Of a stretch of DNA of 64,000 nt, positions 37,001 to 44,207 are shown one piece after another (the first letter of the stretch is position 1; the number at the start of each line of letters is the position of its first letter). Origin of the DNA: Palsa-360 sp963719875 (GTDB lineage Bacteria > Acidobacteriota > Terriglobia > Acidiferrales > UBA7541); assembly GCA_963719875.1 (NCBI GenBank), contig CAVRDJ010000001.1, positions 186,001-250,000 of the forward strand, given 5' to 3'. A model generated the notes under the pieces. That model was not told the origin of the DNA. It did no database searches and saw only the letters and a list, made by a program, of their open reading frames with translations. The position numbers and the translations under genes are program-made.

Positions 37001-37192
37001 GGCTTCGTATTCGGCAGCATATGCCTTGCCGTTGACCAGGAATGTAGCTTTTTCACTCGAGAACGGCGCAGCCAAGGCAGGAGACAACGGAGGAGAAGCC
37101 AAAGACGACGCGAACAGTGAGTCCCCACCCACGGCCGTGAGTACGACTCCGTATCCGGCGGCCTTGAGAAAATTTCTACGGGAATAACTCAT
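34076..37192 (-). CDS. Tat-exported fused [2Fe-2S]/molybdopterin hydroxylase subunit
   Basis: A 1038-residue single chain. Residues 1-42 are a Tat signal ('SRRNFLKAAG'). A plant-type [2Fe-2S] domain follows with Cys85, 90, 93 and 105, then the second [2Fe-2S] domain with Cys144, 147, 179 and 181 ('GHICRCSAYPNI'). From about 240 on is the molybdopterin-binding part (Ald_Xan_dh_C and C2), with the likely active Glu in 'VKGFSETTIGAVPGAISNA' near the C-terminus. Usual members encode these as two genes; here they are fused. It should hydroxylate an aldehyde, purine or N-heterocycle in the periplasm. GGAGG lies seven bases before the ATG. The gene overlaps the cytochrome gene upstream (ATGA). Confidence 0.92.
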   Translation of the reverse strand: MSYSRRNFLKAAGYGVVLTAVGGDSLFASSLASPPLSPALAAPFSSEKATFLVNGKAYAAEYEARTTLWEVISMKLGMTGTNRSCNRASCGACSVLVDGTPFYSCHTLATEAVGKKILTIEGVGDEKNLHPLQRIGHTRMAADCGFCTAGWVVTAKGLLDKNLNPSEDQVKAALAGHICRCSAYPNIIRAVMDSAAVMRGSKVAIEAEPESVVHIKMPMVRDYSTSGGHLAGDEVIEGTNKTVTKKWQGYPPENLNVLGKARPPLPEVAIPRFTGKALYASRVWFPDLLYTRFLTSPHPHAYIKDIDTSAAEKMPGVKHILTYKNAPKLQSPNVARGRLLAEPLPRELNLQGEVAAIVVAETEDLAQDAADAIKVTYDVLPFASLLKDSMASGAPDLGHGKGNLIRHSFSPQDLPHVTWADKRGDIETGFAEADVVKEFTYRFAGGVSVPMQPSGSVAKWDGDKLTFWGMGQGIYPVRASLAAALGLDVSKIRLINKWNGCTFGAARMAAERFYPMIAHLAKVTGRPVKVMLPKDQELAQLQIKPETLTKFRVGAKKDGRIVALDHEVYVSIGDLDFGVHADGPGNAANQTELYTAKVPHWRSTWSAYRSNAPRPGPSRSHIQQETKWSWENMIDEMADAFHVDPVEYRMMHMTQLTPGDTRHPYETMPTLEVLREGSKAFGWEKRNPIPGGESGRFKRGFGLGMSQHHGGNMGYHEGEEAFAKLAALPGANIFSSDVDLTADGNVTIKIALPDSGSNAATAQAALVAEMLGFTTCDQIRLVWGDSDLAPLSDEWFGGRTITLQGAAICFATDKLRKDLLARAADVLKIDPAKLKMRDGVISSSEDPRKSTTFAALVKMNNGLIRQTGRGTTGGERTATNKGVGACFAEVEVDTWTGNWRFVRSVYTHDTGLVINPVVSESDMVGSLVESTQVGTESIPWDREFPGTRHYSVGYLSYRLPTIMDIPKCTQVYIDSLEPRWYYGVKGFSETTIGAVPGAISNAIFNACGVRIREHPITREKIMAGLASKRASQTQGRQA

Positions 37193-37653
37193 TTCGAGCC
37201 TCCGTCCTTCGGAAATACGTTCGGCCGATATTGCTTGTGACACGTCGTGCAGGTATTGTCCACGGCCCCGGCGAGTCCTGCGAGCGCGGTGCCATCCTTG
37301 GCCTGGGCGGCTTTGTAGGCGGAGTTTCCGACGTCAACCAACAATTTCGCGTCTTTCAACCAGTCCCCTTGGTCCCGCGCGCGGCCTGGCATCATCAGCA
37401 GGTTTCCGGATTCCGCCAGCGTGACTGCGCTGCGCCGAACCGCCGCCCACTCCTTTTCATCTTTAGGCCCGCCGCGGTAGATCGCGAGCAGAATGTCATT
37501 GGAAGAGGGATGGATAAGGTCGAGCATCAGTTGCTTGACGCTCGCCACAGGTGGAAATGACTCGGAAGGGGCTTGGGCAAAGGCAATCGTCCCAACGGAA
37601 AATCCGACTGTAAGCGCGACTGCAGAAATGAGGCCAATCCAGACGCGTTTCAT
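37189..37653 (-). CDS. Exported c-type cytochrome, probable electron acceptor of the hydroxylase
   Basis: A 154-residue protein with a signal peptide (about 1-27, ending AFAQAPS) and a helical body ending in a single heme motif CTTCH at 135-139. A C-terminal CxxCH on a four-helix body is the class II (cytochrome c-prime-like) arrangement. Its stop codon overlaps the start of the molybdenum hydroxylase gene, so it is very likely the direct electron acceptor. The start at 37653 lacks a strong ribosome site; longer readings to 37740 would spoil the signal peptide. Confidence 0.83.
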   Translation of the reverse strand: MKRVWIGLISAVALTVGFSVGTIAFAQAPSESFPPVASVKQLMLDLIHPSSNDILLAIYRGGPKDEKEWAAVRRSAVTLAESGNLLMMPGRARDQGDWLKDAKLLVDVGNSAYKAAQAKDGTALAGLAGAVDNTCTTCHKQYRPNVFPKDGGSK

Positions 37654-38036
37654 ATTAAATCTCAATGGCATCATTGTCATTTGGCGCCTTGATGTCAAGC
37701 CTCGGAAAGCGGCCGGAGAGTTGATCGAGGAGAGAAGCAAGCCAGTCCCGTGGGTCTTGAGCGATAGCCAAGCAAAAGTTTGAGCCTCGCCGCGTTTCTT
37801 TCGGATAGAAAGCTTTTGGAAAACCCGCTTTACAGGGATTCTCAGAGAATTTTACTGGTTTTGGCCCATCCGATATAAAGCTTGTTTGATCCGCGATACA
37901 GATTCAGTTGGATTGGTTTCAAGTGCGCCATCCATTTCCAAGTGGCGCCAATGTGCTGCCTGAAATCTCGTCAACGACTTTTTCTGGCTGGGAAAATCTA
38001 TGAAGCTATACGTATCTTCACGGCATCCAATTCCGC
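37654..38036. other. Divergent intergenic region
   Basis: These 383 bases separate the hydroxylase operon (minus) and the sigma-54 activator gene (plus). No convincing -24/-12 or -35/-10 pair was identified by eye, though the region must contain both promoters. No repeat or RNA gene was seen. Confidence 0.45.
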
Positions 38037-40163
38037 ATGAGCGAAGCGGCCCAATTACGTCTCGAGCCGTCCGAGCAGTCTGTCGCGGCGCGCTACGAAT
38101 CGCTTATCCGCGTCTCCCAAGCTGTAAGCGCCTACCGCGAACCGAGAAAACTCTTCGATGCCCTTGTCGATGAATTGCGCCGTGTCATTGAATTTGATGG
38201 GATCGGGATCGCACAATACGATGAAACGACGGACGCCATCAATTGGCATGTCTCGATGGATTGCGGCGAGCCCGATACAACCCTGAAAAACAAGTGCGTA
38301 CAAAAGGAGACCATGACCTGCTGGGTGGTCCAGAATCAGCGGGCCCTCGTGATTCCGTTTGTGGATCAGGAAACTCGGTTCCCCGATACGATGGAGTTTT
38401 TGAAAAAAAACAGAATACAGTCCGTGTGCATGCTTCCGCTGACCACGGTGCATCGCCGCATCGGGAGCATGTTCATTGCCAGTGGACATCCTGATGCTTA
38501 TTCCGACGATGAAGTCCGGTTTCTTGGCCTGGTTGCGGACCAAATGGCGCTGGCCATCGACGATGCGCTGAATTTCGAGGCTTCGCGAACCGCTCAGGAA
38601 CAGTTGAAACTTCTTCTGAACCTTACCAACAGCGTTGTTTCCACTCTCGACCTGCGCGAATTGCTGCGAAGTGTCTCTGGGAATCTCCGTCGCGTAATGA
38701 GCTGCGATCTTGCCGGTATTGGACTGCCAGATGCGGAAAATAATAAGCACTTGCGTCTTTACGCGCTGGATTTTCCCGACAGCAAGGGATTTGTAAGGGA
38801 AGAAGTCCTGATCCCGATTGAAGGAACTCCCCCGGGAATGGCCTTCAAGACTGGCGAACCCTTTGTAGGAATGATCCGTGATTTATGCAACATGATCCCG
38901 GACTCCCCACCGCTCGCGGAAGGTCTGAAGACGGGTTGCGTCCTGCCGCTGACGAGCCGCGGGCGCATACACGGAGTTTTGCTCCTCGGGCGGCGCGATG
39001 AAAACACGTTCAGCCGGGACGACGTCAAGTTTCTAATGCAGGTAGCGAGCCAAGTGGCGATTGCGGTGGAGAACGCGCTGGCCTACAAAAAAATTGCCGA
39101 GCTGAAGGAAAAACTCACGCAGGAAAAACTTTATCTCGAGGACGAAATCCGCACCGAGCTGAATTTTGAGGAAATTGTCGGGAAAAGCGCAGCCTTGCGG
39201 CGCATTCTGCAGCAAGTGGCTACCGTGACGCCAACGGATTCGACAGTCTTGATTTATGGCGAGACGGGAACGGGCAAGGAATTGGTCGCTCGGGCCATCC
39301 ACAATTTGAGCTCCCGCCAATCAAGCGCGTTCGTGAAACTGAATTGCGCTGCGATTCCCATGGGATTGCTCGAGAGCGAACTGTTCGGCCACGAAAAAGG
39401 CGCGTTTACCGGCGCCATCGCGCAGCGCATCGGCCGCTTCGAACTTGCCAATCGCGGAACCGTATTCCTCGATGAAGTCGGAGAGATTCCGCTGGAATTG
39501 CAGCCCAAACTTCTCCGGGTGCTTCAGGAGCGCGAATTCGAGCGCCTCGGGAGCACTCGCACCCTCACCACGGACGCGCGGCTCATCGCGGCGACCAATC
39601 GCGACCTGGGCTCCATGGTGCAGGAGCAGAAGTTTCGTTCCGACCTGTTCTATCGTTTAAACGTGTTTCCGGTTCGCGTGCCGTCCTTGCGAGAGCGGCA
39701 GGAGGATATTCCCTTGCTGGTTCGGCATTTCGCGGAACAGTGTGCCCGGCGAATGAATAAGAAGATCGAGACGATTTCCAGTGAAACGCTCAAGCAGATG
39801 CGGCAATACCATTGGCCGGGCAACATCCGGGAGCTTCAGAATGTGATTGAGCGTGCGGTTATTCTTTCGGCGGGCCCGGTCTTGAATGTTGCGCTGAGCG
39901 AAATCCAATCACGATCCTTGCCGGCGGCCACCGATGGAAATGGAAACGTGGATAAAAAGCCCGAGTTCTCGGCGGGTAAGGATATTCGGAATGTTCTGGA
40001 AGAAACCGAGCGAAAACACATTCTGAACGTGCTGTCGCAAACGAACTGGGTTGTCGCCGGACCCAACGGCGCCGCAACACGATTGGGAATGAAACGCTCC
40101 ACGCTGCAGCTACGCATGCGCAAACTGGGCCTCTCTCGCGAAAACACCCAACCGGCCTCGTGA
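38037..40163 (+). CDS. Sigma-54-dependent activator with two GAF domains (FhlA/NorR-like)
   Basis: A 708-residue regulator. Two GAF sensor domains (about 15-170 and 190-350) are followed by an AAA+ ATPase (about 378-610) with Walker A 'GETGTGKELVARAIH', the sigma-54 contact loop 'GAFTGA' in 'FGHEKGAFTGAIAQR', Walker B 'GTVFLDEVGEIPLELQPK' and 'FYRLNVFPVRVPSLRER'. A FIS-type HTH closes the chain ('AATRLGMKRSTLQLRMRKLG'). It must act through RpoN promoters; targets are unknown. Position next to the divergent hydroxylase operon makes that operon a candidate. The ligand of the GAF domains cannot be told. Confidence 0.93.
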   Translation: MSEAAQLRLEPSEQSVAARYESLIRVSQAVSAYREPRKLFDALVDELRRVIEFDGIGIAQYDETTDAINWHVSMDCGEPDTTLKNKCVQKETMTCWVVQNQRALVIPFVDQETRFPDTMEFLKKNRIQSVCMLPLTTVHRRIGSMFIASGHPDAYSDDEVRFLGLVADQMALAIDDALNFEASRTAQEQLKLLLNLTNSVVSTLDLRELLRSVSGNLRRVMSCDLAGIGLPDAENNKHLRLYALDFPDSKGFVREEVLIPIEGTPPGMAFKTGEPFVGMIRDLCNMIPDSPPLAEGLKTGCVLPLTSRGRIHGVLLLGRRDENTFSRDDVKFLMQVASQVAIAVENALAYKKIAELKEKLTQEKLYLEDEIRTELNFEEIVGKSAALRRILQQVATVTPTDSTVLIYGETGTGKELVARAIHNLSSRQSSAFVKLNCAAIPMGLLESELFGHEKGAFTGAIAQRIGRFELANRGTVFLDEVGEIPLELQPKLLRVLQEREFERLGSTRTLTTDARLIAATNRDLGSMVQEQKFRSDLFYRLNVFPVRVPSLRERQEDIPLLVRHFAEQCARRMNKKIETISSETLKQMRQYHWPGNIRELQNVIERAVILSAGPVLNVALSEIQSRSLPAATDGNGNVDKKPEFSAGKDIRNVLEETERKHILNVLSQTNWVVAGPNGAATRLGMKRSTLQLRMRKLGLSRENTQPAS

Positions 40164-40358
40164 TTTCCGCACTCGATTAGATTTTAATTTCCGCAATTAG
40201 TTTCACAATTTTCCCGGTGCCACGAAATGGGCATGATGCCACGAATCTGCCAGTGGCACGCAGGCACGTTTCGCTCGGCCTGATTTTATTTTCGTTTCAT
40301 CTCCAGTGATTCCATCGTCTTTCAGGAATTTTATTTCCAAATCGAAGAATGGCACGCC

Positions 40359-40700
40359 ATGTGCAATTTCACTCTGCGAGCGGAGAGAACAGTGCTGAGA
40401 ATCACGATTACCGACGAGCCCAACGAACAACGATGGACCTTGCAAGGCCGGCTCTCTGGACCATGGGTTGCGCAGCTCAAATCGAATTGGAAAAAGTCAC
40501 ATGGGCTGAATGGAAATCGCAAATGCGTCGTGGACGTAAGCGGCGTGACGTTCGTGGATCTGGAGGGAGAACGCGTGCTCGCTGCGATGGTGAAGGATGG
40601 GGCAGAGTTCTTCGCCACAGGAGTCTACACCAAGCACGTCTTGGAGACGCTGGAGAAGCGGCGTCAGCGCTGGATTCGCAAATTTACGGGGTGCTCTTGA
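40359..40700 (+). CDS. STAS-like single-domain protein
   Basis: A 113-residue protein with the pattern of a small STAS domain: 'LRITITDEPNEQRWTLQGRL', 'GPWVAQLKSNWKKS', 'KCVVDVSGVTFVDLEGERVL', 'AMVKDGAEFFATGVYTKHVL'. Anti-sigma-factor antagonists have a phosphorylatable Ser in the 'DxSGVxFIDSSG' loop; here that position is Leu-Glu-Gly, so switching by phosphorylation is not expected. A GTG at 40392 just before 'LRITITDEP' is an alternative start fitting the domain better. It lies 195 bases downstream of the sigma-54 activator and may be co-transcribed. Confidence 0.7.
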   Translation: MCNFTLRAERTVLRITITDEPNEQRWTLQGRLSGPWVAQLKSNWKKSHGLNGNRKCVVDVSGVTFVDLEGERVLAAMVKDGAEFFATGVYTKHVLETLEKRRQRWIRKFTGCS

Positions 40701-40773
40701 CCGTGCCGTTTTCGGCGGAGTTGCCTGGTCTGACTGTTTATCGATCGCGTGAGGAAAGCGGGGATGTTGAATC

Positions 40774-40860
40774 ATGGCGGTGTACGCACTCATGTTCGTC
40801 TTGTTGACCGTCCTATTTCTCGTTCTCCTGGGCGATGGAACAAAACAATCGGGACGGTGA
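40774..40860 (+). CDS. Possible 28-residue membrane microprotein
   Basis: An ATG at 40774 opens 'AVYALMFVLLTVLFLVLLGD', a near-perfect single membrane helix, then 'GTKQSGR' and a stop. The charge pattern (short polar ends, strong hydrophobic core) resembles bacterial small membrane proteins, but the ribosome site is weak, so it may be chance. It lies between the STAS-like and outer-membrane genes on the same strand. Confidence 0.3.
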   Translation: MAVYALMFVLLTVLFLVLLGDGTKQSGR

Positions 40861-40934
40861 GGCTGCTGCGCGCTGCAAACCATAAATAATTTTGTGGTGG
40901 TCAATCCTAGATACACATTGAAGGAGACATAGCA

Positions 40935-41558
40935 ATGAGAAGAGCGAAGCTGTTGGTTTCAGGACTTCTTGGAGCGGTTCTTCTCCTGGCATCGTCGGCT
41001 GGGGCGCAGGAGCAGGGATTCATGCGCCACGAGGTCGCTGTGCAAGGGACCGGATTTTTTACCAAGGATTCACAGCAAAACGGGACACTGCAACATTCCA
41101 CAAACACGGGCGGCTTCCTGGTGAACTACCGCTTTCATATCAACGGCTGGCTCGCTGCGGAGGCCAGCTACGGCTACGATCGCAACACGCAGGAAAATTT
41201 CACTCCCAGCGGAACCTTTGGAATCCGGGCGAACGTGCATCAGGCAACCGGAGCGCTGGTCGCCAACCTTCCCATTTCTGTTGCCAGGATGAGGCCCTAC
41301 GTGCTCGCCGGAGCAGGGGCGCTCGTGTTTGATCCCACGGGCAACAGTGGAGGATTCGTTTCCGGGGCGCAGCGGCAGGCCTGCCCGGCATTTGTTTACG
41401 GCGGAGGCGTGGACTACAGACTCGTGCGCCACGTCGCGCTTCGACTGGAGTACCGCGGATTTGTCTACGACCGCCCGGACTTCGGGATCGCCGCTCTGAG
41501 TTCAAACGTAACCACTCATTCCGCGGAACCGTCCGCCGGACTCGTGTTCCATTTCTAA
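40935..41558 (+). CDS. Small outer-membrane beta-barrel protein
   Basis: A 207-residue protein with a signal peptide (about 1-24, ending AGAQEQ) and an eight-strand OmpA/OmpW-like barrel pattern: 'GGFLVNYRFHINGWLAAEAS', 'FGIRANVHQATGALVANLPI', 'RMRPYVLAGAGALVF', 'YGGGVDYRLVRHVALRLEYR', ending 'EPSAGLVFHF' with C-terminal Phe. GAAGGAGA lies before the ATG. Role is probably structural or passive transport. A 12-bp hairpin follows the gene at 41579. Confidence 0.87.
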   Translation: MRRAKLLVSGLLGAVLLLASSAGAQEQGFMRHEVAVQGTGFFTKDSQQNGTLQHSTNTGGFLVNYRFHINGWLAAEASYGYDRNTQENFTPSGTFGIRANVHQATGALVANLPISVARMRPYVLAGAGALVFDPTGNSGGFVSGAQRQACPAFVYGGGVDYRLVRHVALRLEYRGFVYDRPDFGIAALSSNVTTHSAEPSAGLVFHF

Positions 41559-41578
41559 TAACCACCATCGGGCTCGTG

Positions 41579-41612
41579 GCCAGCGCCGCTTGCAAAAACC
41601 AGCGGCGCTGGC
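41579..41612 (+). terminator. Terminator-like hairpin after the barrel gene
   Basis: GCCAGCGCCGCT (41579-41590) and its exact complement (41601-41612) form a 12-bp stem with a 10-base loop 20 bases after the stop codon. No T-run follows, so it may stop transcription weakly or protect the 3' end. Confidence 0.5.
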
Positions 41613-41698
41613 TGCGGAACCGCAATCCTGTCCATCGCAGGGATACGATCTAGAGAAAAAGCGACAAGTGTGTGCATAGACAGAGAGGTTCCTCCATC

Positions 41699-41992
41699 AT
41701 GATTTTACATAACAAAGTCACAGAGCAAATTGAATTGCAAGGCGTGACCTTTAGAGGAGATGCAGTCAGCGGGGCATTGCAGATCGAAGAAGTCTTGAAT
41801 CGCGCGCACCAGATCCACCGCGCCCACGGCGGACTGTTCGGATACGACCTCGAAGATTGGCTTCAAGCGGAGCGGGAATTGATCGAGCGAAATCGACCAG
41901 ACCATTTCCAAGTCGAAGAAACCGCGCACGCGGAACCGCTTCCGTCGGAGCAAGGAAGGAACTATCAGAAATGTTTCGGACTGAATAACTAG
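41699..41992 (+). CDS. DUF2934-like small protein
   Basis: A 97-residue protein whose centre, 'VLNRAHQIHRAHGGLFGYDL' then 'EDWLQAERELIER', matches the DUF2934 helical motif (R-A-x-x-[IL]-[YH]-x-x-x-G-x-x-x-x-x-D-W-x-x-A-E). These short proteins are common in Acidobacteriota and Proteobacteria and have no known function. AGAGAGG lies about 10 bases before the ATG. It ends 32 bases before the TolC-EmrB chimera. Confidence 0.75.
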   Translation: MILHNKVTEQIELQGVTFRGDAVSGALQIEEVLNRAHQIHRAHGGLFGYDLEDWLQAERELIERNRPDHFQVEETAHAEPLPSEQGRNYQKCFGLNN

Positions 41993-42024
41993 ACGCAAGA
42001 CGCCGGCGGATACTGCTGGCCTCG

Positions 42025-42903
42025 ATGCTGATTTTTGCATCTTTGGCAGCGCAATCGCTGCGGGCACAGACTTCTTCAACAGAGGGCCAGCTAATTTCAC
42101 CGGCGTCTTCCGTTTCGAGCGCTCTCGGTCCCGAGAGCCCTTACCTCGGAAGCGTTCCTACAGGGGCGCCGACTGGGACGGTTCTCCAGCTTTCGCTAAG
42201 CGATGCCCTGGATCGCGGTCTGAAACACAACCTGGGCTTGATCGAAAGTGACGTGGCCACACGCACCACCCGTGCTGAACGGCTCAGAAGCCTGAACGAG
42301 CTTTTGCCGAACGTCAATGCATCCATTTCTCAGACCGTTGAGCAAGTCAATCTGAGGGCTCTCGGACTTAAGATTCCGATTGCAGGTTTTCCCACGATCG
42401 TCGGACCGTTCGGCATTCAGGATGCGCGGGGAAATGTCACTCAAACTCTCTTCGATTGGAGTTCCGTAGAAAAGCTGAGAGCGTCCAATGAACGCCTGAA
42501 GGCTTCTCAGAACACGTACAAAAGCAGCCGCGGCCTCGTCGTGCTGGCGGTTGCCAATGCTTACCTGCAGGTGATAGCTGATTCCTCGACGATCGAATCT
42601 CAGCAAGCGCAACGAAGCACTTCTCAGGCCCTGTACCAGCGGGCTCGCGACCAGAGAACCGCGGGCGTGGCGGCGCGCATCGACGAGCTGCGCGCCCAGG
42701 TCGAGCTGCAGACGCAGCAACAGCGCCTCATTGCCGCCCAACAGCAAGCGTACGGGCAACTGTACGGATCCATTCTGCGACAATCGTCATTGATCGCCTA
42801 CCTCGACAATTTCTGGCTCTTGGGCCTGTCAGCCCTAGTGATGATTCCTATTGTCTTCCTGATGAAGCGGCCACCCAAAGGCGTGTCGGCCGCGGCGCAC
42901 TGA
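42025..42903 (+). pseudogene. TolC N-terminal half fused to the C-terminus of an EmrB/DHA2 transporter
   Basis: A 292-codon frame. Residues about 1-240 are the first half of a TolC-family channel ('LQLSLSDALDRGLKHNLGLI', 'NVTQTLFDWSSVEKLRASNE', 'LRAQVELQTQQQRLIAAQQQ'). The chain then switches to 'LRQSSLIAYLDNFWLLGLSA' and 'MIPIVFLMKRPPKG', which is the last membrane helix and tail of DHA2-type (EmrB) MFS exporters. A deletion has evidently joined the first and last genes of a tolC-emrA-emrB operon, near 42745, in frame. The product could neither form a TolC trimer nor transport. The start is also poor: no positive charges precede the signal segment. Confidence 0.8.
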
Positions 42904-43070
42904 CGATGGCCGATGGACAAAATCCAGGTCTCCCCTCCCTTCTGCTGAAGTCCCCTGTCTTCGTCTAACGTTTGGTCGCCCGTGGTTCGGCCCCAATGGG
43001 CGCCGGTGATTTCTCTCGATCAAAAGAGCGAGGTTGCAAAAGTGCGGGCGCGACCTGCATGCTAATGAAA

Positions 43071-43970
43071 ATGCCCGAACTGCCGGATATCGCCGCCTAC
43101 ATCAGCGCACTTGAACCCCGCATCGTGGCTCAACCGATCGAGCGCGTTCGACTGGCGAGCGCTTTTCTGGTTCGAACCGTGCAACCGCCAGTTACAAATG
43201 TAGAGGGCCGTACCGTGCGCGAATTGCGGCGGATCGGCAAGCGTATCGCCATCGGTGTAAGTGGCGATCTCTGGTTGGTGCTGCACTTGATGATTGCCGG
43301 CCGGCTGCACTGGCGGCCGCCAGGGGCAAAGCTATCGGGCCGACAGAGTCTGGCAGCCTTCGATTTTCCCAACGGTTCTCTCGTGCTAACCGAAGCCGGC
43401 ACAAAGCGCCGTGCCTCGCTGCATGTGCTCCTTGGCGAGGAGGGTTTGCGCTCAATCGACCCCGGTGGAATCGAAGTCTTCACGAGCGATTTCACCGTGT
43501 TTCGCGCCGCGCTCACGGCCGAAAACCGCACGCTGAAAAGGGCTCTTACTGATCCCCGCCTGGTGAGTGGTATCGGCAACGCGTATTCGGATGAGATCCT
43601 ACACGCGGCACAACTATCGCCTATCACTCTCACGCAAAGGCTGCAGCCGCAAGAGTGGGAAAGGCTGTTCGCTGCGACGCACCATACACTGGGGCTCTGG
43701 ATAGGCCGGCTGGGCGCAGAGGCGGAAGTCTCGTTTCCCGAAAAGGTGACCGCGTTTCGCGAGGATATGGCCGTTCACGGACGCTATGGAAAGCCTTGTC
43801 CGAGGTGTGGAGAAAAGATTCAGCGGATTCGCTACGCGGACAACGAAACGAACTACTGTGCTCGATGCCAAACGGGCGGGAAAGTTCTTGCGGATCGCGG
43901 TTTGTCGCGGCTATTGCGAGCGGACTGGCCGCGGACGCTCGAAGAACTAGAGACCCTCAAGCGCCGCTAG
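43071..43970 (+). CDS. Formamidopyrimidine/endonuclease VIII-type DNA glycosylase
   Basis: A 299-residue base-excision repair enzyme that removes oxidised bases and nicks the abasic site. It starts MPELPD, with the catalytic Pro2 and Glu3. The H2TH region is 'TLKRALTDPRLVSGIGNAYS' with the conserved Asn, and a C-terminal zinc finger has CxxC...CxxC ('CPRCGEKIQ', 'NYCARCQTGG'). The usual intercalating and Lys residues are plausible (KR near 'TKRRAS'). Between MutM and Nei types the sequence does not decide. The start at 43071 is fixed by the need for Pro2 after Met removal. Confidence 0.92.
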   Translation: MPELPDIAAYISALEPRIVAQPIERVRLASAFLVRTVQPPVTNVEGRTVRELRRIGKRIAIGVSGDLWLVLHLMIAGRLHWRPPGAKLSGRQSLAAFDFPNGSLVLTEAGTKRRASLHVLLGEEGLRSIDPGGIEVFTSDFTVFRAALTAENRTLKRALTDPRLVSGIGNAYSDEILHAAQLSPITLTQRLQPQEWERLFAATHHTLGLWIGRLGAEAEVSFPEKVTAFREDMAVHGRYGKPCPRCGEKIQRIRYADNETNYCARCQTGGKVLADRGLSRLLRADWPRTLEELETLKRR

Positions 43971-44207
43971 ATTCCCCTATGCGCCGAGTGAAACTTTTTT
44001 TGGCACAGTTCTATGCAAAGTCCCTGCATTTTTCCCCGATAACAGGGAATTTGGCAGAGACAGGTTCGCGCTGTATTGCATCCTCTGCTATTTTATTAAC
44101 TTTCTAACCGAAATGATCGTCTTCCCCCGAAACTGTGCGTGCATTGTGTACAGGGAATTTTTGGATTAGCGCAGAAATTTTCTTTCACGCTGCAGCGGCG
44201 CGTTTAG

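Noticed and set aside
40215..40265. Repeats TGCCACGAA and TGGCA with a GG-N10-GC pair like a sigma-54 promoter
   Set aside because: The only properly spaced pair is on the minus strand, reading into the activator gene's end, with no gene to serve. Repeats noted but function not assigned.
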